DNA from: Prosthecobacter sp. SYSU 5D2
GTDB taxonomy: Bacteria > Verrucomicrobiota > Verrucomicrobiia > Verrucomicrobiales > Verrucomicrobiaceae
NCBI RefSeq assembly: GCF_039655865.1
Contig: NZ_JBBYXL010000006.1
Location: 310,001-374,000 of the forward strand
Length of the DNA stretch: 64,000 nucleotides
Direction of reading: 5' to 3'
Below are positions 46,302 through 54,481 of this stretch, one piece after another. The notes below the pieces were generated by a model. That model saw only the letters and a program-made list of their open reading frames with translations. It had not been told where the DNA came from and ran no database searches. The first letter of the stretch is position 1, and every line of letters begins with the position of its first letter. The position numbers and the translations under genes are program-made.

Positions 46302-47684
46302 ATGCGTAAAACAGTCGCCATCGTAGGCCGCCCGAATGTGGGCAAGTCCGCCCTTTTTAACCGCCTCGCGGGCATGAACATCTCCATCGTCCATGACCTG
46401 GCCGGCGTGACACGCGACCGCATCACGGCGGAGTGCCGTCGCGGCCCGCAGGTCTTTAACATCATGGACACCGGAGGCATCGGTGCCAACACCGAGGACA
46501 TCCTCACCGAGCAGGTGCAGGTGGAAGCTGCCATCGCCTTGGATGTAGCGGATCTGCTGCTTTTTGTCGTGGATGTCACCGCAGGCATCACCACCATTGA
46601 CCAGTCTCTGGCGCAGATGCTGCGGCGGACGAACAAGCCGGTGATCCTGGTGGCCAACAAGTCCGATTCCGAAAAGCGCCGGCTCGGCTCCGGGGAGTTC
46701 TCCAAAATCGGCTTTGGCGATGCGGCGGAAGTGAGCGCGGTGCACGGTTACGGCATTGATGACCTGGTGGATTCCATCGTGGAAAAGCTGGAGATCACCG
46801 ATGAAGAAACCGAAGAAGCCCGCGACCTGCGGCTTTCCGCCCGGCCTCTGAAGCTGGCCATCGTCGGCCGCCCCAATGCGGGCAAGTCCTCCCTGGTCAA
46901 TGCCATCATGGGTCAGGAGCGCGCCATCGTCAGCGACATCCCCGGCACCACCCGCGACAGCCTGGACGTGCACTGCACGTATAACGGCAAGCATTACCAG
47001 CTCATTGACACCGCTGGCATCCGCAAGCAGGCCAAGGTGGAGGATGCCGTGGAGATCTTCAGCATCCAGCGCAGCTACGCCGCCATCAAACGCGCCGACC
47101 TCTGCCTGCTGGTCATTGACTGCGCCGACGGTGCCAAGATGCAGGACCGCAAGATCGCCCAGATGATTGTTGAGGAGCGCAAGCCCTGCATCCTGGTGAT
47201 GAACAAATTTGACCTGTTCCATCCTCACGCCCAGCAGAAGGACCGGCTGGAAGAGCTGGCAGAAACCATGCGCCGGGAGTTTTTCTTCCTCAGCTATGCC
47301 CCCCTGGTAGCCACTTCCGCCAAGAACAACGAAAATGTTGGCAAGCTTTTTGTGCAGATCGAAAAAGTGCGCAAAGGCGCCCAGGGCCGCATCGGCACCG
47401 GTGTGCTGAACCGTCTGATGCACGAGACCATCGAGAACACCCCCGGCCCGCTGGGCCGCAGCCCGCAGACCTTCAAGCTGCTTTACGTCACGCAGGTGAA
47501 CGAAACCGAAGACGTCTCCATCCCCGTGCCACACTTCGTCATGTTCGCCAACCGTGCGGCAAAGATGACCGACGGCTACCTGCGATTCCTGGAAAGTGTG
47601 ATCCGCAAAGAATGGCCGGCTCCCGGCGTCCCCTTCCGCATGAGCGTCCGCGGCAAGCAGCCAAAAGAAAAGAAGCGGAAGTGA
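46302..47684 (+). CDS. der: Ribosome-assembly GTPase Der (EngA)
   Basis: The 460-residue protein has two tandem Era-like GTPase domains. The first has GRPNVGKSALFNRL (P-loop), the DTGG switch and NKSD; the second (from about residue 185) has GRPNAGKSSLVNAIM, DTAGIRKQ and MNKFD. A KH-like C-terminal domain follows, with FVMFANRAAKMTDGYLRFLE and a basic end (KQPKEKKRK). Der acts in late 50S ribosome assembly and is essential in most bacteria. It lies between pgsA and thuA on the plus strand; both flanking spacers carry TTGAC repeats. Confidence 0.96.
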   Translation: MRKTVAIVGRPNVGKSALFNRLAGMNISIVHDLAGVTRDRITAECRRGPQVFNIMDTGGIGANTEDILTEQVQVEAAIALDVADLLLFVVDVTAGITTIDQSLAQMLRRTNKPVILVANKSDSEKRRLGSGEFSKIGFGDAAEVSAVHGYGIDDLVDSIVEKLEITDEETEEARDLRLSARPLKLAIVGRPNAGKSSLVNAIMGQERAIVSDIPGTTRDSLDVHCTYNGKHYQLIDTAGIRKQAKVEDAVEIFSIQRSYAAIKRADLCLLVIDCADGAKMQDRKIAQMIVEERKPCILVMNKFDLFHPHAQQKDRLEELAETMRREFFFLSYAPLVATSAKNNENVGKLFVQIEKVRKGAQGRIGTGVLNRLMHETIENTPGPLGRSPQTFKLLYVTQVNETEDVSIPVPHFVMFANRAAKMTDGYLRFLESVIRKEWPAPGVPFRMSVRGKQPKEKKRK

Positions 47685-47721
47685 TGCGGACACTCCTGCC
47701 TGCAATGTTTGAATTTCCCTC

Positions 47722-47757
47722 TTGACGGCCCTTGACTCATCTTGACTCCTCCTTGAC
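47722..47757 (+). repeat. Helically phased TTGAC array before thuA
   Basis: TTGAC occurs at 47722, 47732, 47742 and 47753, so consecutive copies are 10, 10 and 11 nt apart, about one helical turn. All copies lie on the same strand in the 87-nt spacer after der. The last copy ends 14 nt before the thuA ATG. Confidence 0.7.
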
Positions 47758-47771
47758 CCAACCCACCCACC

Positions 47772-48734
47772 ATGTTCCCGAAAATCCTCGCTCCCCTCGC
47801 CTGCCTGGGCCTTGCGCTCAGCCTCGTCTTCGCAGCCCCTGAAGCGCAGAAAAAACCGCGCATCCTGTTCTTCTCCAAGTCCAGCGGCTTTGAGCACAGC
47901 GTCATCTCCTGGAAAAACGGCCAGCCGAGCCATGCCGAAAAAGTGCTGCAGGAACTGGGTGCCAAACACGGCTGGGACTTTGAGTTTTCCAAAGACGGCT
48001 CCAAATTTGGCAAGGACTACCTGGACCAGTTCGATGCCGTGTTCTTCTACACCACCGGCAACCTCCTGGAAGAAGGTACCGACAAACAGCCGCCCATGAG
48101 CGCCGAGGGCAAGCAGGCGCTGTTTGACTATGTCAAATCCGGCAAAGGATTCATCGGCACCCACTCTGCCAGCGACACCTTCCACACCGATAACGAATCA
48201 CTCAAAGGCCCTGAGCGTTACCTCAACCACGGCGAGAAAGCCGATTCCTACGTCCGGTTCCTGGGTGCGGAGTTCATCAAGCACGGTGCCCAGCAGGTGG
48301 CCAAAAATACGGTGGAAAACCCGAAGTTCCCCGGCTTTGAAAAAGTGGGCACCGAGTATTCCTTCCATGAAGAATGGTATTCGCTGAAGGACTTCACCCC
48401 GGACATCCATGTGCTCAGCGTCATGGATGCCCCGGCCATGACTGGCGTTGAATACCAGCGCCCGCCCTTCCCCAGCACCTGGGCACGCAAAGAAGGCGAC
48501 GGCCGCGTGTGGTACACCGCCATGGGCCACCGCGAGGACATCTGGACCAACCCCGTGTTCCAGGACATCCTCATCGGCGGCATCCGCTGGGCCATCGGCG
48601 AAGTCCAGGCCGACGTGCCGCCTAACCTCAAAGACGTCGCCCCCGGTGCCTACACCAATCCACCCTACGTAGAGCCCAAGCCGCCTGCCCCGAAGAAGGT
48701 CAAAGCAAAGCCCGCCAAAGCCGAGACGAAGTAA
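47772..48734 (+). CDS. ThuA-domain secreted protein
   Basis: The 320-residue protein has a signal peptide (MFPKILAPLACLGLALSLVF, then AAP) and a ThuA-like domain. It opens with RILFFSKSSGFEHSVISW; other conserved blocks are FDAVFFYTTGNLL, GFIGTHSASDTFHT and GVEYQRPPFPSTWARKEGDG, then RVWYTAMGHREDIW. The fold is related to class I glutamine amidotransferases; the name comes from trehalose utilisation, but the PVC secreted versions have no proven reaction. The C-terminal tail is Lys/Pro/Ala-rich. It follows der by 87 nt. Confidence 0.9.
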   Translation: MFPKILAPLACLGLALSLVFAAPEAQKKPRILFFSKSSGFEHSVISWKNGQPSHAEKVLQELGAKHGWDFEFSKDGSKFGKDYLDQFDAVFFYTTGNLLEEGTDKQPPMSAEGKQALFDYVKSGKGFIGTHSASDTFHTDNESLKGPERYLNHGEKADSYVRFLGAEFIKHGAQQVAKNTVENPKFPGFEKVGTEYSFHEEWYSLKDFTPDIHVLSVMDAPAMTGVEYQRPPFPSTWARKEGDGRVWYTAMGHREDIWTNPVFQDILIGGIRWAIGEVQADVPPNLKDVAPGAYTNPPYVEPKPPAPKKVKAKPAKAETK

Positions 48735-49064
48735 CGTCCAGTTTCATTAAAACCTGGTCAAAAAAAGCCGTCAATGAGGCTGGCGATGGCCTTCTGCAAG
48801 GGATAGAGCGTTGTTACCACACTCCGCAAAACCCCCAACTTCAGCGCTTCAACCTCTGGACGCGCCTGGATACCTGCTGCACCCGCCTGCCAAAACCGTG
48901 CGCATTAGTGCATCTCAAAAAACGCGGGAAAAACTGCGCTCCTTGGAGGTCCAAAATCACCAGATATCGCCTGGGTTAGCGCAAGCAAAGATTGACTTGC
49001 TTGCTTAGAACAAGAGTTAGTCAGTCCCTGACTTTTTTTCGACTGACTCGCCCCATCTCCAGTC
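48735..49064. other. 330-bp intergenic region without a convincing gene
   Basis: The gap separates the convergent thuA and histone-deacetylase genes. One 65-codon open frame (48811-49008, plus) has no family-like sequence and no ribosome-binding site, and I do not call it. Apart from the hairpin at 49019-49039 I see no promoter, RNA or repeat. The base composition is lower in GC than that of the flanking genes. Confidence 0.6.
49019..49039 (+). terminator. Probable rho-independent terminator
   Basis: AGTCAG (49019-49024) pairs with CTGACT (49028-49033) around a TCC loop and runs directly into seven Ts (49033-49039). It is the only terminator-like structure between thuA and the convergent deacetylase gene. 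Its position 285 nt past the thuA stop is rather far, so some other transcript may be its target. Confidence 0.5.
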
Positions 49065-50003
49065 TTACTTGACTAATTCCTCCACATGCGCCGTCACTGC
49101 ACTGGCCAGCCCACTGAGGTTGTAGCCGCCTTCGAGGACGGAGATGAGGCGGCCCTGGCAGTGCGTTTCGGCGGCACTCATCAGGAGGCGGGTGAGGGTG
49201 GCAAAGTCTTCATCGGTGAGCTTGAAGTGGCCGAGGGGATCATCAATCCGGGAATCGAATCCGGCGGAGATCATGATGAGGTCGGGCTTAAAGCGTTCGA
49301 TGGCGGGGAGGAGGTGATCTTGGAAGGCGGCGCCGATTTGCTTCATACCGGTGCCTGCGGGGAGGGGGAAGTTTAGGGTGGTTCCCCTGCCCTTGCCGGA
49401 GCCGGTTTCCTCTTTGGCGCCGGTGCCGGGGTACCAGGGGGACTGGTGGGTGCTGGCGAAGAAGACGCTGCCGTCATCATAAAAGATGTCCTGGGTGCCA
49501 TTACCATGATGGACGTCCCAGTCCACGATGAGGACCTTTTCGGCGCCGTGGATTTTTTGCGCATGGCGGGCGCCGAGGGCGATATTGTTAAAGAGACAGA
49601 AGCCCATGCCCTGGGCGGGACAGGCGTGATGGCCGGGGGGACGGATGGCGCAGAAGGCGCGGGTCAGTTTTCCGGTCATGACGGCATCCACGGCGTTGAG
49701 GACAGAGCCGACGGCGTGGGTGGCGACGGTGTAGCTTTTTTCGCCGATCTGGGTGTCGCCGGTGCTGAGGGTATCGAGTCCGGCGGCGACTTCATCGCGG
49801 GCGAGCTCGACATAATGGCGGGGGTGGCAGCGCTCCAGCTCGGGCATCTCGGCGTGGCGGCCGGGGATGGAGGCCATTTTGGAAATGAGGCCGCTGGTGG
49901 TGAGGGCCTGAATGATGGCGGTGTAGCGGGCGGGGCTTTCGGGGTGGCCGGGACCGGGGTCGTGATCCTTGTACAGCGGGTCGAGGTGGAGGCCTGTGGT
50001 CAT
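49065..50003 (-). CDS. Histone-deacetylase-family (AcuC/class II-like) protein
   Basis: The 312-residue protein has the full set of zinc-dependent deacetylase motifs: DPGPGHPESPARY, RPPGHHACPAQGMGFCLFNN (tandem active-site His), VDWDVHHGNGTQDIFY (zinc Asp/His) and ISAGFDSRIDDPLG (second zinc Asp). LISVLEGGYNLSGLA closes the fold. Bacterial members deacetylate acetyl-lysine, acetylpolyamines or acetoin-pathway substrates; which one applies here is open. It is convergent with thuA and divergent from recG, with 109 nt between starts. Confidence 0.93.
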   Translation of the reverse strand: MTTGLHLDPLYKDHDPGPGHPESPARYTAIIQALTTSGLISKMASIPGRHAEMPELERCHPRHYVELARDEVAAGLDTLSTGDTQIGEKSYTVATHAVGSVLNAVDAVMTGKLTRAFCAIRPPGHHACPAQGMGFCLFNNIALGARHAQKIHGAEKVLIVDWDVHHGNGTQDIFYDDGSVFFASTHQSPWYPGTGAKEETGSGKGRGTTLNFPLPAGTGMKQIGAAFQDHLLPAIERFKPDLIMISAGFDSRIDDPLGHFKLTDEDFATLTRLLMSAAETHCQGRLISVLEGGYNLSGLASAVTAHVEELVK

Positions 50004-50112
50004 GACGGGATGATTTTGGCAGGTTGGCGGAAGATTTTAAAGCAGATAGCGGAAAGAAGGGCCATCTTTTCGATCTGCCCCGCTTTTACTCTTATTCTTT
50101 TAAACATCGTTC

Positions 50113-52200
50113 ATGCCGACCGCTTTAGACGCTCTTCTTTCTGATGTCCCTGGAATGCCTGCGAAGATCGTGAAGGCGCTGGCGAAGGAGCAGGTGATGA
50201 CGGTGGGGGAGATCGTGGCGTGGCTGCCGTTTCGCCATGAGGACCGGCGGCACATGGAGGGGGCCAGTTTTCAGGTGAGCGAGATTCCGGCCTGCTACAG
50301 GGTCCAGGTGACGAAGACGGGGAACAAATACTTTGGGGCTCGGCGTGGGGCGGGACTGTTTGAAGCGCAGGTAGAGCCGATGGGCGGGGCGGCGATGGGC
50401 GGGCTGCTGACGCTGCGCTGGTGGAACATGCCGTTCATGAGCCGGGCCATCGCGGAGGGGCAGGAGCTGATCATTTATGGCAAGGTGAAGGAATTCAAAG
50501 GGCGGCTGCTGATGGATCACCCGGAGTATGAGGTGCTGGGAGATGAGGAGGAAACGGTCAAAATCCATAGCGGGCGTATCACGCCGGTTTATCGGCTGAA
50601 GGCGGGGGTGACTCAGAAGACGCTGCGCACGGCGGCCTGGCATGTGCTGCAGTCGCTGGGGAATGCTTTTACCCAGGATCTCTTGCCAGTGCCGAGCCCG
50701 AAGGGGGAGTTTGCGGGATGGACACGGGCGCGGGCAGTGAAAGCGGTGCATTTTGCGGAGACGATGGAGGATCTGGAGAAGGCGCGGCGGTATTTGGCGC
50801 TGGAGGAGTTTTATGGCTATCAGCTCCGCGTGGTGCGGCGGCGGCGGGCGGTGCTGGAGGCGGGCGGTCATGCGCATGTGGCGGGGCCGCTGGCGCGGGA
50901 GTTTGCGGAGTCTCTGCCCTTTGAAATGACGGGCGCGCAAAAGCGGTCGCTGGAGGAAATCCAGCGCGACATGGCGAGCAACGCGCCGATGAACCGGCTA
51001 CTGCACGGCGATGTGGGCAGCGGCAAGACGGTGGTAGCTTTTGCAGCGATGCTGGGCGCGGTGGAGTCGGGCAAGCAGGCGGCGCTGATGGCCCCAACGC
51101 AGATCCTGGCGGAGCAGCATTTCCAGACGGCACGCAAGTGGCTGGAGCCGCTGGGCCTGAACGTGGCCCTGCGGACGGGGACGCGGGCGGAGGAGGGGGG
51201 CGTGGAACTTTTCAATAAAAAAACGTCATCCAAAAACGATATTTTAATAGGGACCCACGCACTTTTGCATGATGAAAACCTGGTGCGGAACCTGGGGCTG
51301 GTGGTGATTGATGAGCAGCACAAGTTTGGCGTGGCGCAGCGGGCGCGGCTGATTCAGAAAGGCAACACGCCGGATGTGCTGGTGATGACGGCGACGCCGA
51401 TCCCGAGGACGCTGACGCTGACGGTCTATGGGGACCTGGATGTCTCCACGCTGGATGAACGGCCGAAGGAACGGGGCAAAATCATCACCAAGGTGAGGCC
51501 GGCCACAAAGCAGGCGGAGGCGGCCAAGTTTCTCCTGGAGCAACTGGAGGCCGGGCGGCAGGGATACCTGGTGTATCCGCTGATTGAGGAATCCGAGAAG
51601 CTGGATGCAACGGCGGCGAAGAAGGGGCATGAGGTGTGGGCCAAACTTTTACCACACTTCCAGGTAGGCCTGCTGCATGGCAAACTCAGCGCGGAGGAGA
51701 AGGACGCGGTGATGCGGGAATTCCGTGCGGGCAAGCTGGATGCCCTGGTCTCCACGACGGTGATCGAAGTGGGGGTGGATGTGCCGAATGCGACAGTGAT
51801 GTACATCCACCATGCGGAGCGCTATGGGCTGGCGCAGTTGCATCAGCTCCGGGGGCGGATCGGGCGCGGTACGCACACTTCCTATTGCGTGCTCTTTGTG
51901 AAGGACAAGGACGAGGAGGCAAAGTCGCGGCTGGCCATTATGGAGGAGACGACCGACGGATTTCGGATCTCCGAAGAGGATCTGAAACGGCGCGGACCGG
52001 GCGATGTAATGGGCAAGGCCCAGAGCGGACAGGCTCCATTAAAGTTTGCGGAACTTTTGGCCGATACGCGGCTAGTCAGGCTGGCGCGGCAACTGGCGGA
52101 AAAGACGCTGGATGAAGACCCGCTCCTGATGGCCCCGAGGCTGGCGGAGGTGCGGGGTTTTGTTTTCCAGGAGGATGAGCCGGGGGCGATGAGGCAGTGA
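50113..52200 (+). CDS. recG: ATP-dependent DNA helicase RecG
   Basis: The 695-residue protein has the N-terminal wedge/OB region (residues about 1-240), then helicase motifs: Walker A LHGDVGSGKTVVAFAAML, the DEQH box VVIDEQHKFGVAQRARL, MTATPIPRTL, and in the C-terminal lobe TTVIEVGVDVPNATVMYIHH and LHQLRGRIGRGTHTSYC. It remodels stalled replication forks and Holliday junctions. Length matches the family. Its codon third positions favour G (GCG, CTG, GTG, ACG), whereas der and thuA favour C, which is a visible change in composition. Confidence 0.96.
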   Translation: MPTALDALLSDVPGMPAKIVKALAKEQVMTVGEIVAWLPFRHEDRRHMEGASFQVSEIPACYRVQVTKTGNKYFGARRGAGLFEAQVEPMGGAAMGGLLTLRWWNMPFMSRAIAEGQELIIYGKVKEFKGRLLMDHPEYEVLGDEEETVKIHSGRITPVYRLKAGVTQKTLRTAAWHVLQSLGNAFTQDLLPVPSPKGEFAGWTRARAVKAVHFAETMEDLEKARRYLALEEFYGYQLRVVRRRRAVLEAGGHAHVAGPLAREFAESLPFEMTGAQKRSLEEIQRDMASNAPMNRLLHGDVGSGKTVVAFAAMLGAVESGKQAALMAPTQILAEQHFQTARKWLEPLGLNVALRTGTRAEEGGVELFNKKTSSKNDILIGTHALLHDENLVRNLGLVVIDEQHKFGVAQRARLIQKGNTPDVLVMTATPIPRTLTLTVYGDLDVSTLDERPKERGKIITKVRPATKQAEAAKFLLEQLEAGRQGYLVYPLIEESEKLDATAAKKGHEVWAKLLPHFQVGLLHGKLSAEEKDAVMREFRAGKLDALVSTTVIEVGVDVPNATVMYIHHAERYGLAQLHQLRGRIGRGTHTSYCVLFVKDKDEEAKSRLAIMEETTDGFRISEEDLKRRGPGDVMGKAQSGQAPLKFAELLADTRLVRLARQLAEKTLDEDPLLMAPRLAEVRGFVFQEDEPGAMRQ

Positions 52201-52227
52201 GCAAGCGGGAGGCAGTTTACGATATAT

Positions 52228-52290
52228 AGTGTTCGGTTTTCAGTATTCTCTTCAGAGTACAAGCGCACTGAAAACTGCATACTGAACACT
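52228..52290. repeat. Interrupted inverted repeat after recG
   Basis: Outer arms AGTGTTC (52228-52234) and GAACACT (52284-52290), and inner arms GTTTTCAGT (52236-52244) and ACTGAAAAC (52267-52275), are perfectly complementary. The transcript could fold into a long hairpin with a 22-nt loop and an asymmetric bulge. There is no T-run. It resembles intergenic palindromic (REP-like) elements rather than a simple terminator. Confidence 0.6.
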
Positions 52291-52300
52291 GGCTTCGAAT

Positions 52301-52317
52301 GCCGACGGATCGTCGGC
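52301..52317. terminator. Short perfect palindrome between recG and a convergent gene
   Basis: GCCGACG (52301-52307) and CGTCGGC (52311-52317) form a 7-bp GC-rich stem with a GAT loop. It lies 9 nt beyond the stop of the convergent methyltransferase gene. It may be a two-way transcription barrier together with the larger inverted repeat at 52228, or the end of a repeated element. No T-run follows on either strand. Confidence 0.4.
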
Positions 52318-52326
52318 GCTCCATAA

Positions 52327-52902
52327 TTACTTCCGGGCGACGTACACAAACGCGGGCGGCACGTTGCCCCAGACGACGCGGCTGGTTTCGACACCGGGGA
52401 GGCGGTCGTGGAGGAGGCCGCGAAAGCGCTGGCCGCTGGGGAGGCGGTGGAAGCCGTAGTAGGCGAAGGTGGCAAAGCGGCCGCCCTCTCGAAGATGCGG
52501 CAACACATTGCTCAAAATGGCTTCCTGCAGGCAGCGCGGGAAGGCGGTCCAAGGGAGGCCGCTGACGACAACATCGAAGGGTTCGCGGTCGGCGAGGTAG
52601 CTGTTAAAGTCGAACTCCTGGGCGCCGGCGATGCGGAAATCCATGCCGGGAAAACGCGGCTTGAGCTGGGTGACAAAGGTCTCGTTCAACTCGATACCGA
52701 GGTAGCTGGAGCCATGGGGCATAGCATCCAGAATGGCCTCGGTAAAGGCTCCGGTGCCGGGTCCCAGCTCCAGGACGTGCCTGGCTTTTCCCACTTCGGC
52801 GGATTCCATCATGCGATAAGCAAGAGCCTGGCTGGACGGAGCCACAGCGCCCACGGTCTTCCAGTTACGGACGAATTCGTGGAGAAAAGTGGGGGCGGAC
52901 AT
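52327..52902 (-). CDS. Class I SAM methyltransferase, PmtA/KsgA-like
   Basis: About 191 residues. FLHEFVRNWKTVGAVAPSSQ at the start, the SAM motif HVLELGPGTGAFTEAILDAM and the late FDVVVSGLPWTAFPRCLQEA (motif IV) are characteristic of the bacterial phospholipid N-methyltransferase (PmtA) and rRNA-dimethylase-like group. Short PmtA-type enzymes methylate phosphatidylethanolamine to phosphatidylcholine; whether this one does is inferred. The ATG at 52902 (MSAPTFLHEFVRNWKTVGA) is chosen; the frame extends a further 135 nt without family-like sequence. Confidence 0.82.
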   Translation of the reverse strand: MSAPTFLHEFVRNWKTVGAVAPSSQALAYRMMESAEVGKARHVLELGPGTGAFTEAILDAMPHGSSYLGIELNETFVTQLKPRFPGMDFRIAGAQEFDFNSYLADREPFDVVVSGLPWTAFPRCLQEAILSNVLPHLREGGRFATFAYYGFHRLPSGQRFRGLLHDRLPGVETSRVVWGNVPPAFVYVARK

Positions 52903-52969
52903 GGCCTGCGGATATAAGCGTACTTGCGAAACGGTGCGAATGTTTTTCCTTGGCAGACGTTCTTCATTT

Positions 52970-53200
52970 ATGACCCTGCTATTGCGCCTCATAAGTACCG
53001 TTGCGCTGGCCACCCTTCTGACCGGTTGCCAGTCCACCGGCAGTTATCGAATCACTCTGAAAGATGGCCGCCAGTATCTCTGCAAAGGCCGGCCTGAATA
53101 CCAGGGGAAAACGGGCTATTACCGTTACCGCACCTTTGAAGACCGGGATTCCATGCTGCGCGCGGACGAGGTGCTCATGATCGAGGAACAAGGCACATGA
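52970..53200 (+). CDS. Small YgdI/YgdR-like lipoprotein
   Basis: About 76 residues. The signal peptide ends in a lipobox (LATLLTGCQSTG). The mature part (SYRITLKDGRQYLCKGRPEY, then KTGYYRYRTFEDR and LRADEVLMIEEQG) follows the YgdI/YgdR pattern: a small SH3-like beta domain with T-x-x-D-G-x near the start and a closing V-x-x-I-x-E. Function is unknown. It overlaps maf by ATGA. An in-frame ATG at 52940 would add ten residues; no clear ribosome-binding site separates the two options. Confidence 0.8.
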   Translation: MTLLLRLISTVALATLLTGCQSTGSYRITLKDGRQYLCKGRPEYQGKTGYYRYRTFEDRDSMLRADEVLMIEEQGT

Positions 53201-53772
53201 TGAATCCCACCAAGCTGGTGCTTGCCTCCCAGTCCCCCCGGCGGATCGAGCTGATGCAGGAGGCTGGTTACGTTTTTGACATCCTGGTTCCAGATGTAGA
53301 AGAGGCCCACGATGCCAGCCTGACGCCGGAAGCCCTGACGGTGGAGAATGCACGCCGCAAAGCAGTGGCCGGTGCCCTGCAAAGGCCGGACGTCCTAGTC
53401 ATCGGCGCGGATACGCTGGTGTATGTGGATGGCGAGCCGCTGGGCAAACCAGGTGACATGGAGGAGGCGCTGAAGATGATGCGACGGCTCTCCGGACGTG
53501 GGCACCAGGTGTGTACGGGTGTCTATCTGGCCAGCGAGGGTGGCACAGCGGGCCAGGGCTTTCATGTCATTACCGAGGTGGCTTTTAAACCGCTGACTGA
53601 TGAGATCATCCAGGCTTACCATGCCAAGGTGAATCCCTTGGACAAGGCCGGGGCATATGGCATCCAGGAAGCCAGTGAGATGATTTTGGAAAGCTATGAG
53701 GGATCTTGGACCAATGTGATGGGGCTGCCGATGGAGAGGCTGGGGGAGGTGCTGAAAGCCGTAGGCTTATGA
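53197..53772 (+). CDS. maf: Maf-family nucleotide pyrophosphatase
   Basis: The 191-residue protein has LVLASQSPRRIELMQEAGY (the Maf substrate loop S-x-S-P-R-R), DVLVIGADTLVYVDGEPLGK (Asp/Thr of the active site) and LDKAGAYGIQEASEMILE. Maf proteins hydrolyse dTTP/UTP or modified nucleotides to monophosphates, acting in nucleotide house-cleaning and cell-division control. It is the second gene of an overlapping set; both junctions are ATGA. The adjacent ATG at 53200 is an alternative start. Confidence 0.94.
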   Translation: MMNPTKLVLASQSPRRIELMQEAGYVFDILVPDVEEAHDASLTPEALTVENARRKAVAGALQRPDVLVIGADTLVYVDGEPLGKPGDMEEALKMMRRLSGRGHQVCTGVYLASEGGTAGQGFHVITEVAFKPLTDEIIQAYHAKVNPLDKAGAYGIQEASEMILESYEGSWTNVMGLPMERLGEVLKAVGL

Positions 53773-54209
53773 GTGCCGCCAAGAATGAAGCCGTTGAAGA
53801 CGATGAAATCATCATCACGGGCCGCGTGTCCATGTCCCTGCGCATTAGAACCCCATTTGATACCTCCGGTCTCAGCCAGCAGCTTGGTCTGCCCGCCAAA
53901 CGCGTTCGTCCCATAGTGAAAGGATTGAACTACTGGTGCGGGGAAATGGAAGACGAAACAGAAGCTCATTCTTCTTACCTCTGTGACCTTGTGACTTACT
54001 GGGTCCAGCATCTCAGTACCCACTCCGAGGTCATCCTGCAGGCAGTCAATGGCGGTGGTGAAGCCACCCTCGTCCTGGCCATGTTCGTTGATGGCAATCT
54101 CGATTTCCAGTTTGAGCCGTCCGACATCGCCACTCTCGCCCAGCTCAAAATGGGCTTCATCTGCGAAGTCTATCCACCCCGCATCGAGACCGTACCAGAC
54201 GCCTCCTGA
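53769..54209 (+). CDS. DUF4279-like protein
   Basis: About 146 residues. VSMSLRIRTPFDTSGLSQQL and GLPAKRVRPIVKGLNYWCGE, followed by YWVQHLSTHSEVILQAVNGG and FEPSDIATLAQLKMGFICEV, resemble DUF4279 (a beta-alpha protein with L-R-I-x-x-x-x-D-x-x-x-I-S near the start and a W in mid-sequence). Such proteins are often immunity-like or orphan small proteins; function unknown. The ATG at 53769 overlaps the maf stop, so it is translationally coupled to it. Confidence 0.68.
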   Translation: MSAAKNEAVEDDEIIITGRVSMSLRIRTPFDTSGLSQQLGLPAKRVRPIVKGLNYWCGEMEDETEAHSSYLCDLVTYWVQHLSTHSEVILQAVNGGGEATLVLAMFVDGNLDFQFEPSDIATLAQLKMGFICEVYPPRIETVPDAS

Positions 54210-54219
54210 AGTGTTTCTC

Positions 54220-54438
54220 ATGAAGTCATTATCCCCACCCCAGGTGAAGCGGACTCTCTGCATTTTCGATTCCTTTGAGGCTATCAGAAAGCACGAGCAG
54301 TCTGAATGGAGGGCAATGAGTCCGGTAGCGCGCCTGCGGGCCGTTGAAACCATGCGTCAGCTCAACCACCCAGGCTATGACCCCGCTACCGCGCGAATTC
54401 AGCGATTTTATACAGTTGTTAGACCGGCACAGGTTTAA
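54220..54438 (+). CDS. Small conserved protein (72 residues)
   Basis: The reading frame starts at ATG 54220, 10 nt after the DUF4279 stop, and gives MKSLSPPQVKRTLCIFDSFE followed by MSPVARLRAVETMRQLNHPG and YDPATARIQRFYTVVR. The helix P-x-x-R-L-x-A-V-E-x-x-R-Q and the ending G-Y-D-P-x-T-x-R-x-Q-R resemble small verrucomicrobial proteins that, to my recollection, precede nucleotidyltransferase genes. No such partner follows here; the next gene is an AraC regulator on the other strand. It is therefore either orphaned or part of the maf operon. Confidence 0.65.
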   Translation: MKSLSPPQVKRTLCIFDSFEAIRKHEQSEWRAMSPVARLRAVETMRQLNHPGYDPATARIQRFYTVVRPAQV

Positions 54439-54481
54439 GTGCTGCGGGGCATAAATGCGGTACTCCGAACGCTTCCCACCC

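Noticed and set aside
46251-48185. 644-codon open frame antisense to der and thuA
   Set aside because: It spans two well-supported genes and their spacer; its protein is low-complexity Gly/His/Gln-rich without recognisable domains.
48811-49008. 65-codon plus-strand frame in the thuA-deacetylase gap
   Set aside because: There is no ribosome-binding site, no family resemblance and no operon context; treated as non-coding.
48735-49064. Possible replication origin at the apparent skew change
   Set aside because: I could not find DnaA boxes of the TTATNCACA type or origin-linked genes such as dnaA or dnaN; a local skew change alone is not enough.
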